The notes beneath the pieces are model-generated. The model was given only the letters and a program-made list of their open reading frames with translations, was not told the origin of the DNA and made no database searches. The position numbers were made by a program, and so were the translations under genes. DNA of 64,000 bases from Echinicola jeungdonensis (GTDB lineage Bacteria; Bacteroidota; Bacteroidia; Cytophagales; Cyclobacteriaceae): contig NZ_JAUFQT010000001.1 of assembly GCF_030409905.1 (NCBI RefSeq), forward strand, positions 766,001 to 830,000, read 5' to 3'. Positions 1 to 10,099 of the stretch are shown one piece after another; position 1 is the stretch's first letter; the number at the start of each line of letters is the position of its first letter.

Positions 1-90
1 CTCTGGGCTTGACTTGGTAATCTCGTCAAACGCAGGTGCCATCCTATTTCTGGTACCGGGAGTTACAGGCTTTAATTTTTTAACTGCCAT
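1..90 (-). CDS. rplB: 50S ribosomal protein L2, N-terminal part (runs off the window)
   Basis: Only the first 30 codons are present, beginning at an ATG on the minus strand at 90. The translation opens MAVKKLKPVTPGTRNRM, the usual start of L2, the large-subunit protein that supports the peptidyl-transferase centre. It follows rplW after 13 bases, in the standard S10-operon order L3-L4-L23-L2. The rest of the gene lies outside the window. Confidence 0.93.
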   Translation of the reverse strand, partial: MAVKKLKPVTPGTRNRMAPAFDEITKSSPE

Positions 91-103
91 GATTCTGATT
101 CAA

Positions 104-391
104 TTAAATTTCTCCGTAAAAGTCAATTACTTCTCCATCCGCCACTTTTACAATTGCTTTTTTGTAAGCATTAGTGTAACCGGATACTACTTTGGTTTTG
201 GTGTATCTTGTTTTATGCTTCCCAGCATACCTCATGGTTCTTACACCTACCACTTTTACACCAAACATTTTCTCTACGGCTGCTTTGATCTCTGGCTTCT
301 TTGCAGTCTTCTCAACAACAAATCCATACACTCCCTGCTCATTCAACGCAGAAATCTTTTCCGTAATCAAAGGCTTCTTTAGTATATCCAT
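104..391 (-). CDS. rplW: 50S ribosomal protein L23
   Basis: This 95-residue protein has the full length expected of bacterial L23. It opens MDILKKPLITEKISAL, and the KPLITEK motif is typical. L23 sits at the exit of the ribosomal tunnel and is the docking site for trigger factor and SRP. It lies 4 bases downstream of rplD and 13 upstream of rplB, so it belongs to the S10 operon. Nothing is unusual. Confidence 0.97.
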   Translation of the reverse strand: MDILKKPLITEKISALNEQGVYGFVVEKTAKKPEIKAAVEKMFGVKVVGVRTMRYAGKHKTRYTKTKVVSGYTNAYKKAIVKVADGEVIDFYGEI

Positions 392-395
392 TGTC

Positions 396-1025
396 TTACT
401 TCGATAAAAGGTTTTCTAACTTACTTACGGAACCTTCACAAAGCACCAAAGTATCTGCGTGCAACAATTCGTAAGTATTTACATCATTTACTGTGATCAC
501 GCGTGCCTTGGGCAGGTTGCGGCTAGACAGATAAACATTCTTGTTGGTTTCTGGCAATACCAAAAGTGTTTTCTTGTCAGAAAGAGAAAGACCGCTCAAC
601 AAAGAAACATATTGCTTAGTTTTGATGCTGTCAAAACTAACATCTTCCAAGACCGTAACATTGTTTTCCTTCGCCTTATAAGTAAGGGCAGACTTTCTGG
701 CCAATTGTTTTACTTTTTTGTTCAGTTTGAAAGAGTAGTCTCTTGGTCTTGGACCAAACACCCTACCTCCTCCTCTGAACAAAGGAGATTTTATAGAACC
801 TGCTCTGGCTCCACCTGTACCTTTTTGTTTCTTTATCTTCTTGGTTGATCCAGCTATTTCAGCCCTTTCTTTTGACTTATGTGTTCCCTGTCTTTGGTTG
901 GCCAAAAACTGCTTCACATCCAGGTAGATGGCATGATCATTAGGCTCGATCGCAAATACCGCATCAGAAAGCGATACTTTCCTACCTGTTTCTTCACCGT
1001 TATGTTTTAATACTGCTAATTCCAT
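396..1025 (-). CDS. rplD: 50S ribosomal protein L4
   Basis: The 209-residue product matches L4 in length. The conserved internal loop [19 protein letters not shown] (about residues 70-88) is the extension that reaches the exit tunnel and binds 23S rRNA. In Escherichia coli, L4 also represses its own operon; whether it does so here is not known. It lies 4 bases after rplC and 4 before rplW, which suggests tight translational coupling. Confidence 0.97.
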   Translation of the reverse strand: MELAVLKHNGEETGRKVSLSDAVFAIEPNDHAIYLDVKQFLANQRQGTHKSKERAEIAGSTKKIKKQKGTGGARAGSIKSPLFRGGGRVFGPRPRDYSFKLNKKVKQLARKSALTYKAKENNVTVLEDVSFDSIKTKQYVSLLSGLSLSDKKTLLVLPETNKNVYLSSRNLPKARVITVNDVNTYELLHADTLVLCEGSVSKLENLLSK

Positions 1026-1029
1026 GTGC

Positions 1030-1662
1030 TTACTTCTCTAAAATAACGAAAGAATTTTTTGGACCTGGGACAGAGCCACTCACTAGGATCAAGTTCTTTT
1101 CAGGATAGACTTTCAACACCCTCAGGTTCAATACTTTTACTCGGCTTCCACCAGTTCTTCCGGCCATTCTTAAGCCTTTAAAAACCCTGGATGGCCAAGA
1201 ACATGCACCAATAGCACCTGGATGTCGCTGACGGTTATGCTGACCATGGGTGGAACCACCTACACCGCCAAAACCGTGACGTTTAACCACACCTTGGAAG
1301 CCTTTACCTTTAGAGGTTCCAATAGCATCAACGAAGTCTCCTTCTTCGAAAACTTCCCCGGCTTTCACGTCGTTTCCTAAGTCTACCTGTCCTTCAAATT
1401 CAACTCTGAAGTCTCTGAATTCTACAACTTTCTGTTTAGGGGTTGTTCCGGCCTTTTTAAAGTGGCCCAACAACGGCTTTGGCGTATTTTTCTCCTTACG
1501 CTCACCATAACCCAACTGAACAGCGCTGTACCCGTCTGTTTCTACATTTTTTACTTGCGTCACTACGCAAGGACCAGCTTCTATTAGCGTGCATGCGACA
1601 TTTTGTCCATCGGCACTGAAAATGCTAGTCATTCCTACTTTTTTACCTATTATTCCAGACAT
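1030..1662 (-). CDS. rplC: 50S ribosomal protein L3
   Basis: The 210-residue product opens [16 protein letters not shown], the normal L3 N-terminus. It contains the glycine/histidine-rich loop [19 protein letters not shown] (about residues 131-149), which approaches the peptidyl-transferase centre. L3 is an early 50S assembly initiator. It is the first gene of its transcription unit: a consensus promoter lies at 1724-1754, and rpsJ upstream ends in its own terminator. Confidence 0.97.
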   Translation of the reverse strand: MSGIIGKKVGMTSIFSADGQNVACTLIEAGPCVVTQVKNVETDGYSAVQLGYGERKEKNTPKPLLGHFKKAGTTPKQKVVEFRDFRVEFEGQVDLGNDVKAGEVFEEGDFVDAIGTSKGKGFQGVVKRHGFGGVGGSTHGQHNRQRHPGAIGACSWPSRVFKGLRMAGRTGGSRVKVLNLRVLKVYPEKNLILVSGSVPGPKNSFVILEK

Positions 1663-1685
1663 CTTCTGTTATATAATATAATTAT

Positions 1686-1709
1686 GCACAAGCATTTACA
1701 CACTTGTGC
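1686..1709 (-). other. Hairpin in the rplC 5' leader
   Basis: The arms GCACAAG and CTTGTGC (7 bp, 10-nt loop) lie between the proposed transcription start near 1717 and the rplC ATG at 1662. No T-run directly follows the hairpin on the minus strand, so it is not a good terminator. It could be a ribosomal-protein binding site or an mRNA-stabilising structure; function is inferred from position only. Confidence 0.5.
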
Positions 1710-1723
1710 CTTTTTAAGGACTG

Positions 1724-1754
1724 CAAAGTTAGTAATTTATAAACAGCTAACAAA
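1724..1754 (-). promoter_or_regulatory. Promoter of the rplC (S10) operon
   Basis: Read on the minus strand there is TTTG, then exactly 19 bases, then TAACTTTG, a full match to the Bacteroidota housekeeping consensus TTTG-N19-TAnnTTTG. Transcription should start about 7 bases downstream, near 1717, giving a leader of about 55 nt before rplC. With the rpsJ terminator this separates the S10 and str operons. Confidence 0.78.
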
Positions 1755-1859
1755 TTACAACTTATATATTTTCAAACATTTACGAGAAATATAATTTCAT
1801 TTCAAGGCATTTCTCTTTATTTGAAAGCTGTTTATATCATAAAAGCATACCCCTGATAA

Positions 1860-1893
1860 AAGAAAAACCCATCCGCCGTGACGGATAGGTTTT
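1860..1893 (-). terminator. Intrinsic terminator after rpsJ
   Basis: On the minus strand the arms AAAACC-ATCCG and CGGAT-GGTTTT pair, each with one mismatch base, around a 6-nt loop. They are followed by a T-rich tail. It lies about 25 bases after the rpsJ stop codon and ends the rpsL-rpsG-fusA-rpsJ transcript. Confidence 0.8.
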
Positions 1894-1915
1894 CAGATTA
1901 TATATGGTATTAGGA

Positions 1916-2227
1916 TCAAACTTTGATCTCTACATCGACACCGCTAGGAAGTTCAATCTTCATCAAAGCATCTACAGTTTTGGAACTGTTAGAGTAGATG
2001 TCAACCAATCTTTTATAGGTACACAACTGGTATTGGTCCCTGGCTTTTTTGTTGACGTGTGGGGATTTTAGGACGGTAAATTTCTCTTTTTTGGTAGGAA
2101 GAGGAATAGGTCCAACTACTACAGCTCCTGTAGATTTTACAGCTTTAACGATTTTCTCTGATGACTTGTCCACCAGACTATGATCGTAAGACTTAAGTTT
2201 TATTCTAATTTTCTGATTCATGTTCAA
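1916..2227 (-). CDS. rpsJ: 30S ribosomal protein S10 (NusE)
   Basis: The 103-residue product carries the S10 core, including [14 protein letters not shown] and [20 protein letters not shown]10 is part of the 30S head and also acts as NusE with NusG and NusB in transcription antitermination. The ORF opens [10 protein letters not shown], so initiation may be at Met1 or Met3. It is the last gene of the str operon, 6 bases after fusA, and is followed by a terminator rather than read directly into rplC. Confidence 0.97.
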   Translation of the reverse strand: MNMNQKIRIKLKSYDHSLVDKSSEKIVKAVKSTGAVVVGPIPLPTKKEKFTVLKSPHVNKKARDQYQLCTYKRLVDIYSNSSKTVDALMKIELPSGVDVEIKV

Positions 2228-2233
2228 TTAATT

Positions 2234-4357
2234 TTAGGCTTTGGCTCCTTTTACTTCTGCAATTACGCTCTCTGCGATATTGTTAGGAACTGGCTCATAG
2301 TGAGAGAATGTCAAAGAAGCAGTCGCTCTACCAGAAGATATTGTTCTCAAGTCAGTGATATATCCGAACAATTCAGACAATGGTACAGCAGCTTTGATTA
2401 CAGAAGATGTCCCTTTGGTATCCATCCCTTTCATCAAACCTCTTCTCCTGTTCAAGTCACCAGTAATAGGGCCGGTATAATCATCTGGAGTTACTACGTC
2501 TACAGACATTATAGGCTCCAGCAACTGAGGTTTGGCCTTTTTAGCTGCTTCTTTGAAACCTAATCTTGCAGCAAGTTCAAATGAAAGTGCATCAGAATCG
2601 ACATCGTGGAAGGAACCATGGAAAAGCCTTACTTTCATAGCATCTATCGGGTAGCCTGCCAATGGACCATTTTTCATGGCTTCTTGGAACCCTTTCTGAA
2701 TAGCTGGAATAAATTCCTTAGGAATCACACCACCTACGATATCATTCTTGAATTCCAATCCTGGTTTAATCTCGCCAGTTTCTTGATCTTTCTCTTTTGG
2801 TCCAAGTTCGAATACGATATCCGCAAACTTACCTTTACCACCTGTTTGTTTCTTATAAACTTCTTTGTGTTCAACTGTTCCAAACAAGGCTTCTTTATAG
2901 GCCACCTGAGGAGCACCTTGGGTGATTTCAACCTTAAACTCTTTCTTCAAACGATCAATGATAATATCCAGGTGAAGTTCGCCCATACCTCTAAGGATAG
3001 TTTGTCCTGTTTCGTGGTCAGTATTAACCTGAAGGGTAGGATCCTCTTCAACCAATTTGGTGATTGCCATAGTCAATTTATCCACGTCGGCCTTAGTCTT
3101 AGGCTCGATCGCGTATCCAATTACTGGCTCAGGGAAGATCATAGATTCCAATACTACCTTACGGTCTTCAGAACAAAGAGTATCACCAGTTTTGATATCC
3201 TTAAAGCCAACTACGGCACCGATATCACCGGCTTCAAGTCGGTCAATTTGATTTTGTTTATTGGCGTGCATCTGGAAAATACGAGAAATACGCTCTTTAT
3301 TTCCAGACCGGCTATTGAACACATAGGAACCTGATTCCAGCACTCCAGAGTAAGCTCTTACAAAGCATAGACGACCTACGAATGGGTCAGTAGCAATCTT
3401 AAAAGCAAGACCTGCAAATGGCTCGTCACGATCAGGAGCAATAGCAATCTTTTTCTCCTCGTCATTCAGATCATTTGCGATCATGTCATGCTTGTCCAAT
3501 GGAGAAGGAAGCAATTCCATCACCAGGTCCAGCATGGTTTGAACACCTTTATTTTTGAATGAAGAACCACATACCATGGGTACAATTTTCATATCAATGG
3601 TAGCAGCTCTCAAAGCAGTAAGAATTTCATCTTCGGTAATAGAGCTAGGATCATCAAAGAACTTCTCCATCAAAGACTCATCATATTCAGCTACCGCTTC
3701 AAGCAAATGCTCTCTCCATTCAGCAGTTTCTTCTTTAAGATCATCTGGAATTGGAACTTCTTCAAAGGTCATTCCCTTATCTTCTTCATTCCAGATGATG
3801 CCACGGTTGTTGATCAAGTCAATCACACCACGGAATCGGTCTTCAGACCCAATAGGAATTTGCAAAGGAACAGCGTAGCTACCTAGCATGTCCTTCACTT
3901 GTTTACATACGTCAAGGAAGTTGGCACCCGCACGGTCCATTTTGTTAACGAAACCGATACGAGGCACTTTATAGTTATCAGCTAGTCTCCAGTTAGTTTC
4001 AGACTGCGGCTCCACTCCGTCCACAGCACTAAATAAGAAGACAAGACCATCCAAAACACGCAGGGAACGGTTAACCTCAACGGTAAAGTCCACGTGACCT
4101 GGAGTGTCAATGATGTTTATTTGGTAATTATTATCTCTGTAAGGCCAAAATACGGTCGTAGCGGCTGAAGTAATGGTAATACCTCTCTCCTGCTCTTGAG
4201 ACATCCAGTCCATGGTAGCAGCCCCATCGTGTACCTCTCCGATTTTATGGGAAACCCCTGAATAGTATAGAATCCGCTCAGTGGTTGTTGTCTTACCAGC
4301 ATCGATGTGAGCAGCAATACCGATATTTCTTGTATATTTTAAATCTCTTCTTGCCAT
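2234..4357 (-). CDS. fusA: Translation elongation factor G
   Basis: This is a full-length EF-G of 707 residues, the GTPase that drives ribosomal translocation and, with RRF, ribosome recycling. The GTP-binding motifs are clear: [15 protein letters not shown] (about residues 16-30), DTPGHVDF (about 85-92) and NKMDR (about 138-142). Domains II-V follow without interruption, including the domain IV region [15 protein letters not shown]. It lies between rpsG (5 bases) and rpsJ (6 bases) in the str operon. Confidence 0.98.
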   Translation of the reverse strand: MARRDLKYTRNIGIAAHIDAGKTTTTERILYYSGVSHKIGEVHDGAATMDWMSQEQERGITITSAATTVFWPYRDNNYQINIIDTPGHVDFTVEVNRSLRVLDGLVFLFSAVDGVEPQSETNWRLADNYKVPRIGFVNKMDRAGANFLDVCKQVKDMLGSYAVPLQIPIGSEDRFRGVIDLINNRGIIWNEEDKGMTFEEVPIPDDLKEETAEWREHLLEAVAEYDESLMEKFFDDPSSITEDEILTALRAATIDMKIVPMVCGSSFKNKGVQTMLDLVMELLPSPLDKHDMIANDLNDEEKKIAIAPDRDEPFAGLAFKIATDPFVGRLCFVRAYSGVLESGSYVFNSRSGNKERISRIFQMHANKQNQIDRLEAGDIGAVVGFKDIKTGDTLCSEDRKVVLESMIFPEPVIGYAIEPKTKADVDKLTMAITKLVEEDPTLQVNTDHETGQTILRGMGELHLDIIIDRLKKEFKVEITQGAPQVAYKEALFGTVEHKEVYKKQTGGKGKFADIVFELGPKEKDQETGEIKPGLEFKNDIVGGVIPKEFIPAIQKGFQEAMKNGPLAGYPIDAMKVRLFHGSFHDVDSDALSFELAARLGFKEAAKKAKPQLLEPIMSVDVVTPDDYTGPITGDLNRRRGLMKGMDTKGTSSVIKAAVPLSELFGYITDLRTISSGRATASLTFSHYEPVPNNIAESVIAEVKGAKA

Positions 4358-4362
4358 CCTAA

Positions 4363-4830
4363 TTAAAATCTAAAATGTGAGAATGCTTTATTGGCTTCTG
4401 CCATTCTATGGGTATCATCTTTTTTCTTCACCGCGGCACCTTCACCTTTTGAAGCAGAAATAATCTCACCTGCAAGCCTATCCATCATAGTTTTCTCACC
4501 TCTTCTTCTGGCAAAAGTGATCATCCACTTGATTCCGAGTGAAGTCTTTCTTTCAGGCCTTACTTCCATGGGCACCTGGAATGTAGCTCCCCCAACTCTA
4601 CGACTCTTCACCTCTACAGCTGGAGTTATATTGTTAAGCGCTTTTTTCCAAACCTCAAGACCATTCTCACCTAATTTCTCTTCTACTTTTTCAACTGCAT
4701 CGTAGAAAATTTTGTAAGCAATACTCTTCTTCCCATCTACCATCAAGCAGTTCACAAACTTGGTCACCAAAGTATCATTGAACTTTGGATCAGGAAGAAT
4801 ATATCTCTTTTTTGGTTTCGCTTTTCTCAT
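4363..4830 (-). CDS. rpsG: 30S ribosomal protein S7
   Basis: The 155-residue product opens [17 protein letters not shown] and contains [21 protein letters not shown] S7 core sequence. S7 organises the 30S head and contacts E-site tRNA. It lies between rpsL (24 bases upstream) and fusA (5 bases downstream), the usual str-operon order. Length and sequence are ordinary. Confidence 0.97.
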   Translation of the reverse strand: MRKAKPKKRYILPDPKFNDTLVTKFVNCLMVDGKKSIAYKIFYDAVEKVEEKLGENGLEVWKKALNNITPAVEVKSRRVGGATFQVPMEVRPERKTSLGIKWMITFARRRGEKTMMDRLAGEIISASKGEGAAVKKKDDTHRMAEANKAFSHFRF

Positions 4831-4854
4831 TACTAAATTGTCTTATGCTTTAAA

Positions 4855-5238
4855 TTATTTTTTAGCGTCTTTTGGACGCTTGGCACCGTACTTAGAGCGA
4901 CCTTGCTTACGGTCTTTTACTCCCGCGGTATCCAGTGCACCCCGGATAATGTGATAACGAACACCAGGAAGGTCTTTTACACGACCACCTCTGATCAGTA
5001 CAATAGAGTGCTCCTGAAGGTTGTGGCCTTCTCCTGGAATGTAGGCATTAACCTCTTTTCCATTGGTCAATCTAACCCTTGCCACTTTCCTCATGGCTGA
5101 ATTAGGTTTCTTTGGTGTGGTAGTGTACACCCTGGTACATACTCCCCTTCTTTGAGGGCAAGCATCCAAAGCCCTGGATTTGGACTTAGACTCTAGGGTG
5201 GTCCTACCTTTTCTAACTAACTGTTGTATAGTAGGCAT
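4855..5238 (-). CDS. rpsL: 30S ribosomal protein S12
   Basis: The 127-residue product opens [12 protein letters not shown] and has the conserved decoding-centre motifs [17 protein letters not shown] and [17 protein letters not shown]. The lysines where streptomycin-resistance mutations usually arise look wild type. S12 controls decoding accuracy. It is the first gene of the str operon and follows a consensus promoter at 5288-5318. Confidence 0.98.
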   Translation of the reverse strand: MPTIQQLVRKGRTTLESKSKSRALDACPQRRGVCTRVYTTTPKKPNSAMRKVARVRLTNGKEVNAYIPGEGHNLQEHSIVLIRGGRVKDLPGVRYHIIRGALDTAGVKDRKQGRSKYGAKRPKDAKK

Positions 5239-5287
5239 TAACTGATAAAATTTAGAATACTTCTTTTAACATATGAAATTTGGATTG

Positions 5288-5318
5288 CAAAGGTAATCAA
5301 ATAGGTAAAACAAACAAA
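5288..5318 (-). promoter_or_regulatory. Promoter of the str operon (rpsL-rpsG-fusA-rpsJ)
   Basis: The minus strand has TTTG, 19 bases, then TACCTTTG, a full match to the Bacteroidota TTTG-N19-TAnnTTTG consensus, about 50-80 bases upstream of the rpsL ATG. A second overlapping TTTG copy lies 4 bases closer (5311-5314). Transcription would start near 5281. Confidence 0.8.
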
Positions 5319-5338
5319 GCTAAAGGGTTATATTTTCA

Positions 5339-5668
5339 TTAGGCCTCTCCCAGTGTGCCTCCGAAATTCATAGGGAATTCAGGGGGCTCATTTCCTGACT
5401 CAATTTTCCCAAATGCCTTTTCATATTTTTCTACATTATCCTTCAAGGCATTCAACAAACGCTTGGCATGGTCAGGGGTCATAATGATCCGCGATTTTAC
5501 CCGGGCTTTAGGAACTCCTGGCATCAACCGGATAAAATCAATGACAAACTCTGAATTGGAATGAGCAATCATGGCCAGATTACTATAAATCCCTTCGGCA
5601 ACTTCATCAGACAGTTCTACATTTATCTGCTGATCTTCTTTTTGCTTTTTGTCTTTTTCGTCATCCAT
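5339..5668 (-). CDS. DUF3467 domain-containing protein
   Basis: The product is a small acidic protein of about 109 residues from Met at 5668 (MDDEKDKKQKED). Its core, INVELSDEVAEGIYSNLAMIAHSNSEFVIDFIRLMPGVPKARVKSRIIMTPDHAKRLL, is the DUF3467 family domain, whose biochemical role is unknown. An ATG 30 bases further upstream would fall inside the loop of the rpoC terminator, so the later start is preferred. The gene lies just after rpoC, its usual Bacteroidota neighbour. Expression probably depends on readthrough of that terminator or on a promoter inside rpoC. Confidence 0.85.
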   Translation of the reverse strand: MDDEKDKKQKEDQQINVELSDEVAEGIYSNLAMIAHSNSEFVIDFIRLMPGVPKARVKSRIIMTPDHAKRLLNALKDNVEKYEKAFGKIESGNEPPEFPMNFGGTLGEA

Positions 5669-5683
5669 TTTTTTGAGGAGATT

Positions 5684-5714
5684 AAAAAAGGCCTGCATTT
5701 ACTACAGGCCTTTT
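5684..5714 (-). terminator. Intrinsic terminator after rpoC
   Basis: The arms AAAAGGCCTG and CAGGCCTTTT form a perfect 10-bp stem with a 9-nt loop, followed on the minus strand by a T6 run. It begins 21 bases after the rpoC stop and ends about 16 bases before the DUF3467 start, so it probably sets a lower expression level for that gene. Confidence 0.8.
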
Positions 5715-5735
5715 ACGGATTTGATTATAGTCTTA

Positions 5736-8700
5736 TTATTTCACCGCTTCTTTAGATTTGCGGCTGGCTTTTTCTTTATCTGAAGTAGTCAATTTCTCAT
5801 ACTCTTCTTGAGAACCTACAATAATATGATTAAATCGACGCTGACCAGTACCAGCTGGGATCAAATGACCCACAATCACATTTTCCTTCAGACCCAATAG
5901 CTCATCTCGTTTACCTCGGATGGCTGCCTCACTGAGCACTTTGGTAGTCTCCTGGAAAGAAGCTGCAGAAATAAAGCTTTCAGTACCCAAAGAAGAGGCC
6001 GTAATACCCTGAAGGGTAGGTTTGGAAACGGCTGTTTCAGCATCCCTCACTTGTACAAGTTTCATATCTTTACGCTTCAGGCTGGAGTTTTCATCTCTTA
6101 ACCTTCTAACGGTAATGATCATACCTGCTTTCAAGGTGGAGGAATCTCCCGGATCCATTACGACCTTTTTATCCAAGATATTATCATTTTCCGCACGGAA
6201 AGCCCACTTGTCAACTACCTGTCCTTGAAGGAAGCCTGTATCCCCGGCATCAAGGATTTCAACTTTTTGCATCATCTGGCTAACGATCACCTCGATGTGC
6301 TTATCGTTGATTTTCACCCCTTGAAGTCGGTAAACTTCCTGAATTTCATTTACCAAGTATTCCTGAACTGCTGTTGGCCCCTTGATGGATAGTATATCAT
6401 TTGGCGTAATAGCACCATCAGACAATGCCTCACCTGCACGGATAAAGTCATTTTCCTGAACAAGAATGTGCTTGGAAAGAGATACCATGTAACGTTTCTT
6501 CACTCCATCTTTGGATTCAATGAAAATTTCACGATTACCTCTCTTGATTCCACCATATGTAACTACCCCATCAATTTCAGATACTACTGCTGGGTTAGAT
6601 GGGTTCCTGGCTTCAAACAATTCAGTTACCCTTGGAAGCCCCCCAGTAATATCCCGGGTTTTTCCTACCGAACGAGGGATTTTAACTAAAATCTGACCGG
6701 ATTTCACTTTATCCCCCTCTTCAACTGCAAGGTGGGCACCTACTGGAATATTATATGATTTGGTTTCCCCTCCATAATTCACTACTACAGCAGGGTTTTT
6801 GGTTTTATCTTTGGTATCGATAATTACCTTTTCTTTATATCCAGTCTGATCATCGGCTACCTCTTTATAAGTAACCCCTTCGATAATGGATTCAAAGGAA
6901 ACCTCTCCATCAAACTCAGACAAAATAACCGCATTGTAAGGGTCCCAAGTACACAGGGAATCACCTTTATTGATTTTTTGTCCATCTTTTACGTTTAGGA
7001 TGGCACCATAAGGAACATGGTTAGCTACCAAAGTTTTGCCGGATTTGGAATCATTGATTTTGATTTCTCCGGATCTACCCATAACGACAGCTACATCATC
7101 TCCTTCTTTATTAGTGGTCTGAATCCATCTTAATTCTTCATCGAATTCAACTACACCATCAAACTTAGCATTGATACTTGCTTCAACGGAGATATTAGAT
7201 GCTGTACCCCCTACGTGGAAAGTCCTCAAGGTAAGCTGGGTACCAGGTTCACCAATGGACTGGGCAGCAATAACACCTACAGATTCACCACTTTGAACAA
7301 TGCTTCCTGTAGTCAGGTTACGTCCATAACATTTGGTACATACACCTCTTCTTGATTCACAAGTTAATACTGACCTGATTTCTACTTCCTCAAGAGAAGA
7401 TTCATCTACCTTCTTGGCCAGTTCATCAGTGATTTCTTCACCGGAATTGATGATAACTTCTTCCGTTACCGGGTCAATTACGTCATGAACGGAAACCCTA
7501 CCGACAATTCTTTCAGAAAGTGGTTCTACAATTTCATCATTGTCCTTCAATGCTTGAACAACCAAACCTCTCAAAGTACCACAATCTTCTTCGGTCACGA
7601 TTACATCTTGGGCTACATCCACCAACCTTCTGGTCAAATACCCGGCATCAGCCGTCTTAAGGGCAGTATCTGCAAGACCTTTCCTGGCACCGTGGGTGGA
7701 GATAAAGTATTCCAATACATCCAACCCTTCTTTAAAGTTGGATAGAATTGGGTTTTCGATAATTTCTCCAACAGAACCCTGAAGGTTTTTCTGCGGCTTG
7801 GCCATCAGACCTCTCATACCACCCAACTGACGGATCTGCTCTCTAGAACCCCTGGCCCCAGAGTGCATCATCATATAGATGGCATTAAAACCTTGTTTAT
7901 CCTCCTCCATCTGCTTCATAAGGATATTTGTCAGATTGGAGTTGGTTCTAGTCCAGATATCAATTACCTGGTTATATCTTTCATTATCAGTGATCAGCCC
8001 CATCAGGTAGTTGTTCCATACCTGATCTACTTCTTCTTTCGCTTTAGTGATTAATGGGTCCTTTTGTTCTGGAATAATAACATCGTTAAGCCCCATAGAA
8101 AGTCCACCTTGGTAAGCCATTTGGAACCCAAGATGCTTGATATCATCCAAGAACTTGGCACTTTTTGCTATACCACAGATTTTAACAACCTCAGCAATAA
8201 TTTGCTGTAATCTTTTCTTGGTCAATAATTCATTGACATATCCCACTTCTTCAGGGACAAACTGGTTGAAGATGAGTCTTCCGGCTACGGTTTCTACGAT
8301 CTTGTCTACCAGAGAGCCGTCTTCTTCCCGGACTTTAACCTTACACTTGATATGGGCATGTTGGGAAATTCTGCCTTCATTCAAGGCAATCACAACATCT
8401 TCCTCACCATAGAATGTCATTCCTTCTCCAGGTACAACTTCTTCTGTAGTTGATTTTTTGCCTTTGGTAACATAGTAAAGTCCCAATACCATATCCTGGG
8501 ATGGTACGGTAATAGGAGCACCATTGGCAGGGTTAAGGATATTGTGGGAGGAAAGCATCAAAGTGGAAGCTTCCAAGATAGCTTCATGGCCCAATGGCAC
8601 GTGAACGGCCATTTGGTCACCATCAAAATCAGCGTTAAAGGCTGTACACACTAATGGGTGAAGCTGGATAGCTTTTCCTTCTATCAGTTTTGGTTGGAAT

Positions 8701-10049
8701 GCTTGGATACCCAACCTGTGAAGGGTTGGAGCCCGGTTAAGAAGTACAGGGTGTCCTTTCAATACATTTTCAAGGATATCCCATACTACAGGGTCTTTAC
8801 GGTCCACAATCTTCTTGGCAGACTTCACGGTTTTAACAATACCTCTTTCAATCAGTTTCCTGATAATAAAAGGTTTGAAAAGCTCAGCGGCCATATTTTT
8901 TGGCAAACCACACTCATGAAGCTTCAATTCAGGACCTACCACAATTACAGAACGGCCTGAATAATCCACACGCTTACCAAGTAGGTTTTGACGGAAACGC
9001 CCTTGCTTACCTTTCAACATATCAGAAAGTGACTTTAAGGCTCTATTACCATCGGACCTAACAGCATTTACCTTCCTGGAGTTGTCAAACAAGGAATCCA
9101 CAGCTTCCTGGAGCATCCTCTTTTCATTTCGAAGAATTACTTCAGGAGCTTTAATATCAATCAATCTTTTAAGACGGTTATTTCTGATGATAACCCTTCT
9201 ATAAAGATCATTAAGGTCAGATGTTGCAAATCGCCCCCCATCCAAAGGAACCAAAGGTCTCAGTTCTGGCGGAATTACAGGAACCATTCTGATGACCATC
9301 CATTCCGGACGGTTTTCAATCCTTGTTCTTGCATCTCTGAATGCCTCAACGACTTTCAGTCGCTTTAAAGCTTCAGCTTTACGTTGCTGAGATGTATCGG
9401 TTGCAGCTTGGTGACGAAGGCTGTAAGAAAGCTCGTCAAGTTCCAATCTTGCCAACAACATTTCTATAGCCTCAGCACCCATTTTAGCGATGAACTTATT
9501 AGGGTCATCGTCATCGAGCATTTGGTTTTCTTTTGGAAGTTTGTCCATGATGTCCAAATACTCATCCTCTGTCAAAAAGTCCAGGTATTGCAGACCATCT
9601 TCCGCTTTGATACCAGGATTGATAACAGCGTATCTTTCGTAGTATACAATTTGATCCAGTTTCTTGGTAGGAAGGCCTAACAAGTAACCAATTTTGTTTG
9701 GCAGGGATTTGAAATACCAGATATGCGCTACAGGAACAACAAGCTCAATATGGCCCATTCTTTCCCTACGCACTTTCTTTTCAGTCACCTCTACCCCACA
9801 TCTGTCACAAATGATACCTTTATATCTTATGCGCTTATATTTACCACAATGACATTCCCAGTCTTTGACAGGGCCGAAAATACGCTCACAGAACAATCCG
9901 CCCATTTCAGGCTTGTAGGTTCTGTAATTGATAGTTTCCGGCTGCGTCACCTCACCATGAGAGCTATCCAGGATGGATTCCGGAGAAGCCAAACTAATAG
10001 TGACTCTGGAAAAGTCGTTGTTTAGTTTTTTATTTTTTCTGAACGCCAT
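5736..10049 (-). CDS. rpoC: DNA-directed RNA polymerase subunit beta'
   Basis: The protein is about 1437 residues from the ATG at 10049 ([13 protein letters not shown]); an ATG 39 bases upstream is in frame but lies in the rpoB-rpoC spacer and is less likely. Beta' forms the clamp and holds the catalytic Mg. Visible are the N-terminal zinc site ([20 protein letters not shown]), the catalytic [12 protein letters not shown] loop, and the second zinc cluster ([15 protein letters not shown]). It follows rpoB after 50 bases and is the last large gene of the operon. Confidence 0.98.
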   Translation of the reverse strand: MAFRKNKKLNNDFSRVTISLASPESILDSSHGEVTQPETINYRTYKPEMGGLFCERIFGPVKDWECHCGKYKRIRYKGIICDRCGVEVTEKKVRRERMGHIELVVPVAHIWYFKSLPNKIGYLLGLPTKKLDQIVYYERYAVINPGIKAEDGLQYLDFLTEDEYLDIMDKLPKENQMLDDDDPNKFIAKMGAEAIEMLLARLELDELSYSLRHQAATDTSQQRKAEALKRLKVVEAFRDARTRIENRPEWMVIRMVPVIPPELRPLVPLDGGRFATSDLNDLYRRVIIRNNRLKRLIDIKAPEVILRNEKRMLQEAVDSLFDNSRKVNAVRSDGNRALKSLSDMLKGKQGRFRQNLLGKRVDYSGRSVIVVGPELKLHECGLPKNMAAELFKPFIIRKLIERGIVKTVKSAKKIVDRKDPVVWDILENVLKGHPVLLNRAPTLHRLGIQAFQPKLIEGKAIQLHPLVCTAFNADFDGDQMAVHVPLGHEAILEASTLMLSSHNILNPANGAPITVPSQDMVLGLYYVTKGKKSTTEEVVPGEGMTFYGEEDVVIALNEGRISQHAHIKCKVKVREEDGSLVDKIVETVAGRLIFNQFVPEEVGYVNELLTKKRLQQIIAEVVKICGIAKSAKFLDDIKHLGFQMAYQGGLSMGLNDVIIPEQKDPLITKAKEEVDQVWNNYLMGLITDNERYNQVIDIWTRTNSNLTNILMKQMEEDKQGFNAIYMMMHSGARGSREQIRQLGGMRGLMAKPQKNLQGSVGEIIENPILSNFKEGLDVLEYFISTHGARKGLADTALKTADAGYLTRRLVDVAQDVIVTEEDCGTLRGLVVQALKDNDEIVEPLSERIVGRVSVHDVIDPVTEEVIINSGEEITDELAKKVDESSLEEVEIRSVLTCESRRGVCTKCYGRNLTTGSIVQSGESVGVIAAQSIGEPGTQLTLRTFHVGGTASNISVEASINAKFDGVVEFDEELRWIQTTNKEGDDVAVVMGRSGEIKINDSKSGKTLVANHVPYGAILNVKDGQKINKGDSLCTWDPYNAVILSEFDGEVSFESIIEGVTYKEVADDQTGYKEKVIIDTKDKTKNPAVVVNYGGETKSYNIPVGAHLAVEEGDKVKSGQILVKIPRSVGKTRDITGGLPRVTELFEARNPSNPAVVSEIDGVVTYGGIKRGNREIFIESKDGVKKRYMVSLSKHILVQENDFIRAGEALSDGAITPNDILSIKGPTAVQEYLVNEIQEVYRLQGVKINDKHIEVIVSQMMQKVEILDAGDTGFLQGQVVDKWAFRAENDNILDKKVVMDPGDSSTLKAGMIITVRRLRDENSSLKRKDMKLVQVRDAETAVSKPTLQGITASSLGTESFISAASFQETTKVLSEAAIRGKRDELLGLKENVIVGHLIPAGTGQRRFNHIIVGSQEEYEKLTTSDKEKASRKSKEAVK

Positions 10050-10072
10050 AATTTGTATTGTGAGTATGTGAA

Positions 10073-10086
10073 GGGCCTTTCGGCCC
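10073..10086 (-). other. GAAA-tetraloop hairpin between rpoB and rpoC
   Basis: On the minus strand GGGCC-GAAA-GGCCC forms a 5-bp GC stem capped by a GNRA-type GAAA tetraloop, in the 50-base spacer between the rpoB stop and the rpoC start. There is no T-run, so it is not a terminator. It may be an mRNA-processing or stabilising element; this is inference. Confidence 0.5.
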
Positions 10087-10099
10087 AATATATTCTTTT

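Noticed and set aside
14..407. Plus-strand reading frames over rplW and rplD
   Set aside because: They are antisense to well-conserved ribosomal protein genes and have no recognisable domains or start signals.
2606..3334. A 242-codon plus-strand frame inside fusA
   Set aside because: It lies wholly antisense to EF-G, has a composition dictated by the opposite strand and shows no protein family features.
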